Shown here piece after piece: positions 37,010 to 45,630 of a stretch of 64,000 nt of DNA. The notes below the pieces were generated by a model that was given only the letters and a program-made list of their open reading frames with translations, did not search any database and had not been told where the DNA came from. The number at the start of each line of letters is the position of its first letter. The first letter of the stretch is position 1. The stretch is from positions 40,300 through 104,299 of the forward strand of contig JABDFX010000001.1 of NCBI GenBank assembly GCA_013286315.1, written 5' to 3'. This stretch comes from Bacteroidota bacterium. Its GTDB lineage: Bacteria > Bacteroidota > Bacteroidia > Chitinophagales > Chitinophagaceae. Position numbers and translations under genes: made by a program.

Positions 37010-39427
37010 TTACCCAAACCATTTGCCCCACCAACGAATCACTTGTTTATGTGGAAGAGCTCTCTTTTTCTTCGCCGGCTTTTCAAAATATCCTGATTCA
37101 ATACCATATCCATAGCCACCATAATATCCATAGCCACCATAATATCCACTATAATATCCACCCTCAAGTTTCACGTCATTTAAAATAAGTGATAAGCCGG
37201 GCAGCTTTTTCTCCTGATAAAGGTCTTCTACCAGTCGCAAAATCTTTCTATATGTATGATTCATTCTAACTACGAATAGTGTACAATCGGCATACTTTCC
37301 TAAGGAGATAGAATCACTAACCAGACCGACCGGCGCTGTATCCATGACGATCACATCAAAATTTTCCCGGGCTTCCCTCATCAGATCATCAAGCTTAGGG
37401 TCAAGTAAAAGTTCCGCAGGGTTGGGCGGAATGGGACCACAGGGAATGACGTATAAAGAATCGAAGCCCGGCACCTGCATAACGATATCCTTAAATTGTG
37501 CGCGTCCGATTATATAGTTCGTTATACCCATTTTTCTCTTCATATTCAGACTTTCCATTATTTTGGGTTTGCGGATATCAAATTCAATAATTACTGTTTT
37601 CTTGCCGCTTAATGCGAGAACCGAAGCCATATTAATGCTGATAAAAGATTTTCCTTCCCCACTAAACGAGGAAGTTACAAGGATCGAAGGATTATCCTTC
37701 TTCACGGTCATATACTTTAGATTACTTCTCAGGATACGAAATTGTTCAGCCACAAAACGTCTGCTGTTTCTTAAAACGACCAACGATGAATCATCATCCG
37801 AATGCCCGATTTCTCCTAAAATAGGCGTTTTCGTCCGCCTTTCTACCTCAATCCGGTTATTCACTTTGTCCCTAAGCAATTCCCTAAACGCAATCAAACC
37901 AACAGGAATTAATAGTCCAAACATTAAGTAAGAACTATAAATCTTATTCTTGTTCGGGCTGATTGCGTTTGAAGATTCCAGTGCGGGCTCAACGACCGTT
38001 GAATTTGAAATGGTAGATGCGGAAGAAATCGAAATTTCCAACTTTTTCTGGAGCAGGAAAGAATATAGTTCCTCCAAAATCTTTTGCCTTCGGGCAACAT
38101 TCCCTAACTGGAGGGTTTTGCCAGGCATTGCGCGTAACTTACCTTCCATATCCCCCTTTTGCTGCAACATTTTATTTCGGGCAATTGCATATCCGTTCTT
38201 TACATTATTCAGTGCCTCCGACATGTCCCTTCGGATTTTTTCAAGGGTTGCATCGTAGGCCTGAATCATCGGATTATTCTGTGTAGTTGTTTTTAAATTA
38301 TTGTCCCTCTCTAATTGCAACCTATTATATTCGCTGATCCGGTTTGCTAAGGCAGGTTCTTCAATTCCCATATTAATTGGAACGAGTTCGTGCGATTTTT
38401 TTGGATCATTAATATATTCCTGGAGAAGATTTGCTACGGTTATTTTTACATCCATTAAATCAATATTGGTTTGACCCTGTTCTGCATTTCCCAGATAAAT
38501 TTTTGACTGGCCCTCTACATCAAACATTTCATGTGAAACCTTAAAGTTCTGAACCCTCCCTTCCAGAATATTGAGTTGAGATTCCAGCGTATCCAAATTT
38601 GTATTTATAAATTTTAAACTATTTATAGATATCCTGTTCTTATCTTCAATATTCAAAGAATCGTATACCCCCATCAATGCGTTTAAGAAATTTTTTCCCA
38701 ATTCCGGGTTCTCAGTTTGAAAAGAAAGCAATAGAATAGTGGATTGATCATTACCCTGTGTGATATTCACTGAACCCAGGTACTCGTTGGCAACGGTAGC
38801 AGCGGATGCGTGCGATACATAAAAAACCGGACTTGCAAAGATTTTCAGATCTATTCTCGGATCACGAACCAATGTTACTCTATTGTCCGCCACAACGATT
38901 ATTTCACCGAAAACATGAATTGTCGTTTCTTTATTAATCCTGTATTGCTGGTCATTTAATATCGTAATATTTAACCCAAAATTCTGAGAACTCTTACTTG
39001 GGCTGATAATTTCCAAGCTGAAAGGAGATTCAGGATATAACAGACTTGTTCTCACCTTCCCAATATTATAGTAGCGTGTGGTGAGTTGAATATTATTGAT
39101 TACCCTTTGAAGCACAGGACGGGATATTAATATTTGAATCTCATTACTTAGATTTTCGGACCCTGGAGACATTAACAATGCATCAAAACGATCGCCCTTA
39201 CTGCCTGCACTACCCTGATTATTAATCATCATGGAAGATTGCACCTTATAGATGGGCGTGGAATAACGGATCTTTAGCCACGCGAGTACTAATGCTATTG
39301 CGCAGCTAATAATTAACCATGGTATATACTTCAGGTTTTTTAATATGAAATCCCTCGGTCCCAGTTTCCAGGAAAATTCATTCGAGATTTGTTCCGGATG
39401 ATTTAGACCATTTGAAGCCTCAGACAT
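37010..39427 (-). CDS. wzc: Wzc-like polysaccharide co-polymerase with tyrosine autokinase domain
   Basis: 805 aa. Order: N-terminal cytoplasm, TM helix near 31-49 (LKYIPWLIISCAIALVLAWL), Wzz domain, long coiled-coil periplasmic region about 240-470, TM2 near 500, then a BY-kinase domain with Walker A FSGEGKSFISIN, Walker A' IIEFDIRKP and Walker B DVIVMDTAPVG. The tail has a tyrosine cluster (YYSGYYGGYGYYGGYGYG), which is the usual autophosphorylation site. The two 18-bp DNA repeats encoding it suggest slippage growth. It controls chain length and export with Wza. Confidence 0.95.
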   Translation of the reverse strand: MSEASNGLNHPEQISNEFSWKLGPRDFILKNLKYIPWLIISCAIALVLAWLKIRYSTPIYKVQSSMMINNQGSAGSKGDRFDALLMSPGSENLSNEIQILISRPVLQRVINNIQLTTRYYNIGKVRTSLLYPESPFSLEIISPSKSSQNFGLNITILNDQQYRINKETTIHVFGEIIVVADNRVTLVRDPRIDLKIFASPVFYVSHASAATVANEYLGSVNITQGNDQSTILLLSFQTENPELGKNFLNALMGVYDSLNIEDKNRISINSLKFINTNLDTLESQLNILEGRVQNFKVSHEMFDVEGQSKIYLGNAEQGQTNIDLMDVKITVANLLQEYINDPKKSHELVPINMGIEEPALANRISEYNRLQLERDNNLKTTTQNNPMIQAYDATLEKIRRDMSEALNNVKNGYAIARNKMLQQKGDMEGKLRAMPGKTLQLGNVARRQKILEELYSFLLQKKLEISISSASTISNSTVVEPALESSNAISPNKNKIYSSYLMFGLLIPVGLIAFRELLRDKVNNRIEVERRTKTPILGEIGHSDDDSSLVVLRNSRRFVAEQFRILRSNLKYMTVKKDNPSILVTSSFSGEGKSFISINMASVLALSGKKTVIIEFDIRKPKIMESLNMKRKMGITNYIIGRAQFKDIVMQVPGFDSLYVIPCGPIPPNPAELLLDPKLDDLMREARENFDVIVMDTAPVGLVSDSISLGKYADCTLFVVRMNHTYRKILRLVEDLYQEKKLPGLSLILNDVKLEGGYYSGYYGGYGYYGGYGYGIESGYFEKPAKKKRALPHKQVIRWWGKWFG

Positions 39428-39446
39428 AAATTTTCGGATTCATTAA

Positions 39447-40274
39447 TTATGGATTATGAAATATGCTATAAATAACTGCAAACGTGGAAACAAATGCCAG
39501 CGCAAGGGATATATTTCGAGCTGTTACCACATCATTTGCTACAGATTTTTTCTTATTTGGTTCTACAATGATGATATCGTTTTGTTGAATATAAAAATAT
39601 GGCGAGGCCATAATTTCTGGTTTCGTTAGATTCATCCAGGCGAATTCCCGTTTATTATTGTTTTCCCTTATTATAAATACGCTATCCCTGTTCGCATAAT
39701 TTGTGAGCTCTCCCGACAACGCAATAGCCTCCAGTATATTAATTCTTTCACCCGGAATAGAAACGATGCCGGGATGAGCTACTTCACCCATCATGGTAAA
39801 CTTGAAATTCAAAAATCTGATGTTATAATAAGGATGTTGAAGGTATGGACCCAGCCTTGCATCCAAAGTATCCTTTAAAGCGGCCTTGGTAAGCCCATTT
39901 ACATAAATTTTCCCCAATCCCTGAAAAACAATATTTCCATCTCCGTCCACCTGATAACCCGGCGCTGAGGGTGCCGTTCCGCCAATCCCCTGAGTTACTC
40001 CGCTTGAAGCTATAACTGAACTGTTTGCAGTTGTTATCAAAGACTGATTATATATTTTGGTCGCGTCCGGATTATCGCTATAAACGATAATACTTAATAT
40101 ATCCCCCTTACGAATGATGGGTTCTACCGGGTTAATAACACTCAGTTTCGCCGTATCAAAAGGTCCGCGTACCAGGATCAATCCTTTTGTGCTTCCACAG
40201 GAGCTCATATTATGCATAATTAAATATCCAATAACTGCGAACAGAACATTTCTCAACAAGGAAAATCGGTGCAT
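39447..40274 (-). CDS. wza: Polysaccharide export outer-membrane lipoprotein, Wza-like
   Basis: 275 aa. A signal peptide ends at a lipobox NMSSC near residue 26. The Poly_export part has EPIIRKGDILSIIVYSDNPD and GYQVDGDGNIVFQGLGKIYV, followed by a SLBB-like FTMMGEVAHPGIVSIPGERI. A C-terminal hydrophobic helix (ISLALAFVSTFAVIYSIF) resembles the membrane-spanning end of Wza. It would form the outer-membrane exit pore with Wzc. It is 3 bases from the antiterminator gene. Confidence 0.93.
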   Translation of the reverse strand: MHRFSLLRNVLFAVIGYLIMHNMSSCGSTKGLILVRGPFDTAKLSVINPVEPIIRKGDILSIIVYSDNPDATKIYNQSLITTANSSVIASSGVTQGIGGTAPSAPGYQVDGDGNIVFQGLGKIYVNGLTKAALKDTLDARLGPYLQHPYYNIRFLNFKFTMMGEVAHPGIVSIPGERINILEAIALSGELTNYANRDSVFIIRENNNKREFAWMNLTKPEIMASPYFYIQQNDIIIVEPNKKKSVANDVVTARNISLALAFVSTFAVIYSIFHNP

Positions 40275-40276
40275 GT

Positions 40277-40783
40277 TTAGTTAGTAAGGGTTGACAAATT
40301 CTTTTTATCGATCGACGCAATCAGGCTATAGCCGATACTCTCAATTATTACTTTTACCCGGTTGCCTTCGATCTTGATTATTTTGGCTTCGTGATCCATA
40401 AATAGTCCCTGGCGGATGGTTACCCTTTCATCTTCTTTTAATTCGATCGATTCAGCCGTCACATCGTCGTATTCATTCAAAAACTTCCGGATAATCTCAA
40501 TCTCCCTCGCCGGTATGACGGCCGGTTTACCCTGCCAGTACACAAAATTCATCACGCCGGGGGTTAAGCGCACTTTAGTCTGTTCTTCCTCACTTACCCG
40601 GGCAAATACATAACTCTTGAATAGGGGCTCTTCCACCGTTTTCATCCGGTCGCTCCATTTCTTCCTTACTTTGTTCAGAGGGCAGTAGGATTCTATTTTC
40701 TTTTCAGTGAGTAAGGCATGCACTTTTTTCTCCCAGCGGGGCTTTGTGTAAATCGCATACCAATGGGATGTTAACGCTGACAA
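40277..40783 (-). CDS. UpxY-like NusG-paralogue transcription antiterminator
   Basis: 168 aa. The N-terminal NGN domain starts WYAIYTKPRWEKKVHALLTE (residues 8-27), with PLFKSYVFARV and TPGVMNFVYWQGKPAVI; the C-terminal KOW-type part has RVTIRQGLFMDHEAKIIKIE. Such proteins head capsule operons in Bacteroidota and keep RNA polymerase going through long leader and operon regions. As first gene of a cluster of some 42 cistrons it is the probable controller. The start ATG at 40783 is the first after the leader. Confidence 0.93.
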   Translation of the reverse strand: MSALTSHWYAIYTKPRWEKKVHALLTEKKIESYCPLNKVRKKWSDRMKTVEEPLFKSYVFARVSEEEQTKVRLTPGVMNFVYWQGKPAVIPAREIEIIRKFLNEYDDVTAESIELKEDERVTIRQGLFMDHEAKIIKIEGNRVKVIIESIGYSLIASIDKKNLSTLTN

Positions 40784-40935
40784 GGTAAATTCATTTTAAA
40801 TAATACACTAAAATCGTCGATTCCATGAAATGCTTCGCCACCTCAGTCCCATACTCTCATGCAACCGGTTAATTACCAATACAATAACGAAAACCGCCCA
40901 ACTACTACAAATCCCGTTCCTACCCCATATCAGCA

Positions 40936-40976
40936 AAGGGTGCAGGCAGTCATTTTAGATGACCCCCTACACCCTT
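40936..40976 (-). promoter_or_regulatory. Leader hairpin upstream of the capsule operon
   Basis: Two 18-base arms pair at 15 positions around a 5-base loop (TTTAG at 40954-40958). The arms are 40936-40953 and 40959-40976, with outer AAGGGTG/CACCCTT and inner GTCAT/ATGAC. It sits about 150 bases before the antiterminator start. No uridine run follows on the minus strand, so it is not a plain intrinsic terminator; a recognition or pausing element is more likely. Confidence 0.7.
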
Positions 40977-41120
40977 CCAAAAATTTATACCCAGACTAAA
41001 AATTAAATTCGCCAGAATTTGAATCACAGGATTGTTTGATTAACTGCGGCGAAACCCTCTCCATAGCGATGCTTTTTGCGCCGCTACCCTAATTCTTTTT
41101 CAACGGATTATGCTGCTTTG

Positions 41121-41128
41121 CAAATATA
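41121..41128 (-). promoter_or_regulatory. Candidate Bacteroidota -7 box for the capsule operon
   Basis: TATATTTG on the minus strand fits TAnnTTTG exactly. It would give a leader of roughly 330 bases before the antiterminator gene, containing the hairpin. No convincing TTTG -33 element lies 19-23 bases upstream (the text there is CATTTCC), so the assignment is tentative. Confidence 0.4.
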
Positions 41129-41249
41129 GCTGTTTTTCGTACTGGGAAATGAGGAAATAGAGTTCAGTTTTATCATATATTTCAGGTTATTTTCCTTTGA
41201 GAAACGCCTCCGAAATCTCTGAAAGACAGTTCTAATACCCATTAAAATC

Positions 41250-42656
41250 ATGCGGTTTACCAGTTTCATTTTTGTCCTCTTGCTCCTGCTCACTTTCACA
41301 CTCTATTATTTGCCTTTTTTGAGGAAATGGCAGATCCAGATCCTGATAATTTCCAGCCTGTTGTTTTACGCCTATCACCAGCCCGAACTGGTTTTTTTGC
41401 TACTTTTCTCTATTTCAGTAAATGTTGTTTCCAGTTATCTGATTGTTTATGGAAATCCCCGGTTTAAAAAGAGGTACGCGATAGCCGGCGTCGTAATCAA
41501 TCTGTTCATTCTGATTTTTTTCAAATACGGACCGCTGGTCTCGCGGAGTTTCTTCTCTTCGGCCAACCCGGTTGGAGAATTTTTGCTGACCATGCCACTT
41601 CCGATCGGCATTTCCTTTTTCACTTTTCAGGGCATCAGCCTGGTCATAGATGTATTCAACGAAAAATATGTGAGCAATAAACTGCTTGTCCCCCTGTCTT
41701 TTTGGAAACATACAAAGCAAATTTTGTTCTTTAAGGGGTTTTTCCCCCAGTTGATATCCGGACCCATCATTAAAGCACACGATTTCATCCCCCAGATCGG
41801 GTTCAAAAAATTACAGAACATTCAATGGGAAACAGTTTTTAAAAAGTTGACGGTGGGTTATTTTCTCAAAATGGTCGTGGCGGATAACCTAAAGGACTTT
41901 ACTTTTTATATTTCCTTTCCTTACTTCCAGGGTTATTCTACGTTGAACCTGATCGTGATGCTTTTTGGCTACTCCTTTCAGATTTTCGCTGATTTCGCCG
42001 GCTACTCGCTGATTGCCATCGGCCTCGCCAAACTTTTCGGCTATGATTTTATGGAAAATTTTAATTTTCCTTATATATCCACTTCTTTTAAGCAATTCTG
42101 GAAACGCTGGCATATCTCTCTCTCCACATTTCTGATGGAATATTTATACTTTCCGCTGGGTGGTAACCGGAAAGGAAAGCTGCGCACCTACCTCAATCTG
42201 ATGATTGTAATGTTTCTCGGCGGCCTATGGCACGGCGCCGCCTGGAGCTATGCTGTCTGGGGAAGTTTTCACGGACTGGCACTTGCGTTGGAAAGATTTT
42301 TCAGCCCTGCAAAAGAGCGACATCATGATCTAATTACGAAGTTTGTTAAGGGTATATTCGTCTTTGCATTCGTTACTTTGGCCTGGCTGCTGTTTAAACT
42401 GCCCGACTTTAACCAGGTAATAGAATATTTCAAAAGCATACGACACAATGGATCGATTCCAATCGATTTTCAGCTAATTACTTATATTCTTATGTATTCT
42501 TTACCAGTATTGATTTATCATTTGATCTATCTAATTCAGGCGAAACCGATGTTTACGCGTTTTCAAAAATTCAGTTACCTGGCATATGCATTGATGTTGT
42601 TTCTGATGCTGACGAACAGCGGTTCGCCAGGAGCCTTTATCTATTTTCAATTTTAA
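41250..42656 (+). CDS. MBOAT family membrane O-acyltransferase (AlgI/DltB/PatA-like)
   Basis: 468 aa with about ten membrane segments. PLPIGISFFTFQGISLVIDV, FFPQLISGPIIKAHDFIPQ, FKQFWKRWHISLSTF and the catalytic histidine region FLGGLWHGAAWSYAVWGSFHG are diagnostic. Such proteins move acyl groups across the inner membrane to a partner that loads a surface polymer. The next gene, 3 bases after the stop, encodes a likely partner. Its start lies across from the capsule leader, so the two units are divergent. Confidence 0.95.
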   Translation: MRFTSFIFVLLLLLTFTLYYLPFLRKWQIQILIISSLLFYAYHQPELVFLLLFSISVNVVSSYLIVYGNPRFKKRYAIAGVVINLFILIFFKYGPLVSRSFFSSANPVGEFLLTMPLPIGISFFTFQGISLVIDVFNEKYVSNKLLVPLSFWKHTKQILFFKGFFPQLISGPIIKAHDFIPQIGFKKLQNIQWETVFKKLTVGYFLKMVVADNLKDFTFYISFPYFQGYSTLNLIVMLFGYSFQIFADFAGYSLIAIGLAKLFGYDFMENFNFPYISTSFKQFWKRWHISLSTFLMEYLYFPLGGNRKGKLRTYLNLMIVMFLGGLWHGAAWSYAVWGSFHGLALALERFFSPAKERHHDLITKFVKGIFVFAFVTLAWLLFKLPDFNQVIEYFKSIRHNGSIPIDFQLITYILMYSLPVLIYHLIYLIQAKPMFTRFQKFSYLAYALMLFLMLTNSGSPGAFIYFQF

Positions 42657-42659
42657 AGT

Positions 42660-43511
42660 ATGATCAAAAAATCGATCCTTTGCGCCATTCTTTTTTTCCT
42701 TCTGTATTCTCTTGCAGTTACAAAAAATCCATTAAAATGGTGGAGTGTTTCCCAGCATCAATGGCAGGAAAATATGATTAAGGCACAGAACTTTATTTAT
42801 GATCAGGATTCTTTTAAAAACGTACTAATTGGTTCTTCCCTGTCCCACCGTATCGTCACTGATAGCCTGCCCGACACATACAGCCTGGCTTTCAGCGGAC
42901 AAAGCATCTATGACGGACTGAACATTCTTTTGAACAGAAAGCGTAACCCGAAGAATGTCTTTATTGAGATGAATGTAGTGTTTCGCCCTGAAAACAAGGA
43001 CTACGCGGCTTCTTTGTTTTCACCGATTTTATTTTATTCCGCCTATACGTTTCGTTCTCTCCGTGCCGATAAACAACCGATTGCGATTCTGGGTGCTATC
43101 ATGAACAGGAAATTGATTGGTCCCATGTTACGAGGGAATGCGGTATCAACATTACCTAATCATGAACTTTTCAATAAAATGCTGAAGCTGCAGATGGCCG
43201 ATTATTCGAAGATTCCTCCCGACAAAATCATTCAGGATCGATTTAATCTGCTTGAGACATATGTAACAACGTTAACCAAACGCGGTATACATATTGTTTT
43301 TTTTGAAATGCCCGTCGATTCAAGCCTAGAAAATTTAGCCCAAGCAAAATTGATCAGAAAGCTTTATTACCGGAAGTTCCCTGAAAAAGAATTTCAATAT
43401 TTGCCGCTTCCGCCGGGAACATATCAGACATCCGACGGTATTCATCTCGCCGATGATGATGCGCTTCGATACACCCGGTATTTCAGATCTGAATTGAAAA
43501 GTATTTTTTAA
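42660..43511 (+). CDS. SGNH-like, membrane-anchored partner of the MBOAT protein
   Basis: 283 aa. An N-terminal hydrophobic anchor (KSILCAILFFLLYSLAVT) is followed by a predicted periplasmic domain. FKNVLIGSSLSHRIVTDSLP resembles SGNH block I with GSS instead of GDS, and TSDGIHLADDDALRYTRYFR near the end gives the DxxH block. This is the layout of AlgX/AlgJ, DltD and PatB, which accept the acyl group from an MBOAT protein. The stop overlaps the end of a decayed radical SAM fragment on the other strand by 4 bases. Function is inferred from order and motifs. Confidence 0.72.
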   Translation: MIKKSILCAILFFLLYSLAVTKNPLKWWSVSQHQWQENMIKAQNFIYDQDSFKNVLIGSSLSHRIVTDSLPDTYSLAFSGQSIYDGLNILLNRKRNPKNVFIEMNVVFRPENKDYAASLFSPILFYSAYTFRSLRADKQPIAILGAIMNRKLIGPMLRGNAVSTLPNHELFNKMLKLQMADYSKIPPDKIIQDRFNLLETYVTTLTKRGIHIVFFEMPVDSSLENLAQAKLIRKLYYRKFPEKEFQYLPLPPGTYQTSDGIHLADDDALRYTRYFRSELKSIF

Positions 43512-43680
43512 AATAAACTCCCCTGTGCTCCTGGCCTTCTGAACTGACTGCAGTCCAGCTCCCATCTCTCCGCATTCAGGCCATAGATTTTTCCGTACTT
43601 TTTATATTGCTGATTCACCATTTCGGCGATATTTCCCTCGCCGCGCATCCGTACGCCCCATCGCGTGTCATTTACCTTTT
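43508..43680 (-). pseudogene. 3' fragment of the radical SAM gene (copy 2)
   Basis: By eye this is a high-identity copy of the last ~170 bases of the intact gene at 54020-55069: it encodes NDTRWGVRMRGEG and QFRRPGAQGSLF, ending at a matching stop position. Similarity stops abruptly near 43680, and no SAM-binding cysteines are present, so it cannot act alone. An open frame continues to 43759, but the added residues match nothing in the intact gene. Same orientation as the intact copy. Confidence 0.85.
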
Positions 43681-44227
43681 TATAATCCCCCTTATATCGC
43701 TTTGCACAACTATGGAAACTGGTATGGGAAATAAGCGATAGAAGTTGAAGAAAAAACAAATTTGCTTGGTTAATATGCCTTGATTGTCAAAGCATTATGC
43801 CGTATTAAAATCAAATCCATTTCAAATCGTTGCAGGGGTAAAATCCTCTACAACTCAATACAGACAAGACTTTCAAAGAACTTAACTCCACAACAACGCA
43901 AAAGCATTGAAAATGACTAATACTTTATAAACTAGCCCAATCCTAAGCCCAAGCCCCAGCGAAGAAATGGGCAATAAGGAAAGTAATTAGGTTAATTGAT
44001 TTTGATTACATTGTCATTTATTCCAAATCCATGCAACCCAAGTTAAAAAGAACGAGTGCATCAAAGCAAGCAAAGAATATTGAACTGAATCAGAAAAGGA
44101 GAGAGAAATTCGCATTACCTGTTGATCATAATTAACTAATTGAATTTTGAAAATGCGGTCGTGACAGATAAGAATACTTTGAAAAGTTACTATTTTATAA
44201 AATTTTACTAATTTTTTTTTACTTTAT
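43681..44227. other. Intergenic stretch with no recognisable gene
   Basis: About 550 bases between the radical SAM fragment and the methyltransferase gene. A+T-rich, with no open frame that resembles a protein and no clear hairpin. TACTTTG at about 44174-44180 is only a partial match to a TAnnTTTG box for the downstream gene. Confidence 0.5.
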
Positions 44228-45223
44228 ATGCAGAACTACAATGTTAATTCGGTTGAAAATTATTGGTCGAACGTGGACTGTTCTTTATCAGATAAAAATT
44301 TTTACGCTTTTCCTCCGATAAGATCAAGATCATGTTTTAAAATATTTGGCGAGACCGACGCCTCCGATCCAGCTTGGTGTGAAAAATGGACAGTCGAAAA
44401 GTTTCTGAAGGACCGGATTCCATTCGATAAATGTTTAAGTATTTGCTGCGGATTTGGCCCTGTAGAAAGAACCCTATATAAATTGGGTGTAGCAAAAGAG
44501 ATTGTCGGAACGGACATTGCTTCTGGCGCGATTAAAAGTGCTATAGAGAAGGCGTCAAAAGAGGGGTTTAAAAACCTGTCTTATTTCGTTTCTGATCTTA
44601 ATACCGTTGAACTCCTAGAAAATGAATATGACCTAATCTGGGCTAATGGGGCTCTGCATCATATAAAGGATCTTCAAATTGTGATTCCAAAACTTTTTAG
44701 ATCTTTAAAACCTGGTGGCGTATTGATCAGTAACGAATATGTGGGACCAACCTATCAGCAAATCAATCTCCGACATCAGGAAATAATAAATGCTATCAAA
44801 CATCTCTTGCCGGAAGAACTCACCAATAAAACAATATATGCGAATAATAGCTCCTTAGCGTCGCGGGTTGTTTCCCGGATTGATAAAGAATGGAATAAAC
44901 GATTGAACAAGGCAGATGGTAATTATTTCGGTAAACTATGGGAAATGCCACCAGTAGACTTCTTTTTAAAAACCGATCCGTCCGAATCTGTAAATCCTTC
45001 CAATATTATTCCAACTCTTTCTGAGCACTTTAATAATATGGAAGTAAAATATTTTGACGGTTCAATTTTATTTTATGCATTAGATCAACATTTTTACAAT
45101 AAGTTTGATTTAAATAATTTAATGCATAGGAGCTTATTGGAATTATTATTCAAAATAGAGGATTATTATATAGCGTCTGGTGAAATCGGAAGACATAATG
45201 CACATATAATATGTAAAAAATAA
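44228..45223 (+). CDS. Class I SAM-dependent methyltransferase
   Basis: 331 aa. CLSICCGFGPVERTLYKLG near residue 78 is a motif I with CCGFG, VGTDIASGAIKSAIEKA post-I, YDLIWANGALHHIKDLQIVI motif II, and LKPGGVLISNEYVGP motif III. C-terminal 130 residues are less clear. The gene is very A+T-rich compared with its flanks and lies between two decayed radical SAM copies, so it is probably a recent arrival. Substrate unknown. Confidence 0.88.
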   Translation: MQNYNVNSVENYWSNVDCSLSDKNFYAFPPIRSRSCFKIFGETDASDPAWCEKWTVEKFLKDRIPFDKCLSICCGFGPVERTLYKLGVAKEIVGTDIASGAIKSAIEKASKEGFKNLSYFVSDLNTVELLENEYDLIWANGALHHIKDLQIVIPKLFRSLKPGGVLISNEYVGPTYQQINLRHQEIINAIKHLLPEELTNKTIYANNSSLASRVVSRIDKEWNKRLNKADGNYFGKLWEMPPVDFFLKTDPSESVNPSNIIPTLSEHFNNMEVKYFDGSILFYALDQHFYNKFDLNNLMHRSLLELLFKIEDYYIASGEIGRHNAHIICKK

Positions 45224-45299
45224 GCCATCTTCCGAACGTTATTCCCACATGTTCCAATTGGCAAAATCGTTAACTATAAATAAGTTAAACAGGGTTTTC

Positions 45300-45592
45300 A
45301 GAATAAAGATCCCTGTGCTCCCGACTATCGGAAATGACAGCTGTCCTGCTCCCATCTTTCAGAATTCAGACCATAGATTTTCCCAAATTTTTTTGTACTG
45401 CTGGTTCACCATTTCGGCGTTATTACCCTCGCCGTCACGCGGACACCCCCATCGTGAGTCATTCACCTTTCCTTAAGGGGAGTTTGTGATCATATGCCAG
45501 ACTTTGTCTGCGGAGAAAGTCTTGCCGTTTTCGGTCGCCTCTTTGCATTGCCGCAGCATTTTTCTTTACAATGATTTTACTTTAGAAGTTGT
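45300..45592 (-). pseudogene. Internally deleted remnant of the radical SAM gene (copy 3)
   Basis: Three blocks match the intact gene at 54020-55069 in order: about 45303-45520 matches its last 200 bases, 45526-45550 matches the region at 54311-54345 (GCCGTTTTCGGTCGC), and 45555-45590 matches that at 54755-54795 (TTTTTCTTTAC.ATGATTTTAC). Several frameshifts and substitutions destroy the frame. Same orientation as the other two copies. Confidence 0.8.
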
Positions 45593-45630
45593 AATATATG
45601 AAAAGTTTTAACGTACTGAAAATCAAAGTG

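Noticed and set aside
43508..43759. An 83-codon open frame as a separate small gene
   Set aside because: Its last two thirds are a copy of the 3' end of the radical SAM gene, so it is a fragment.
45249..45476. A 75-codon plus-strand frame
   Set aside because: It lies on the opposite strand of the third radical SAM remnant and has no protein-like features.
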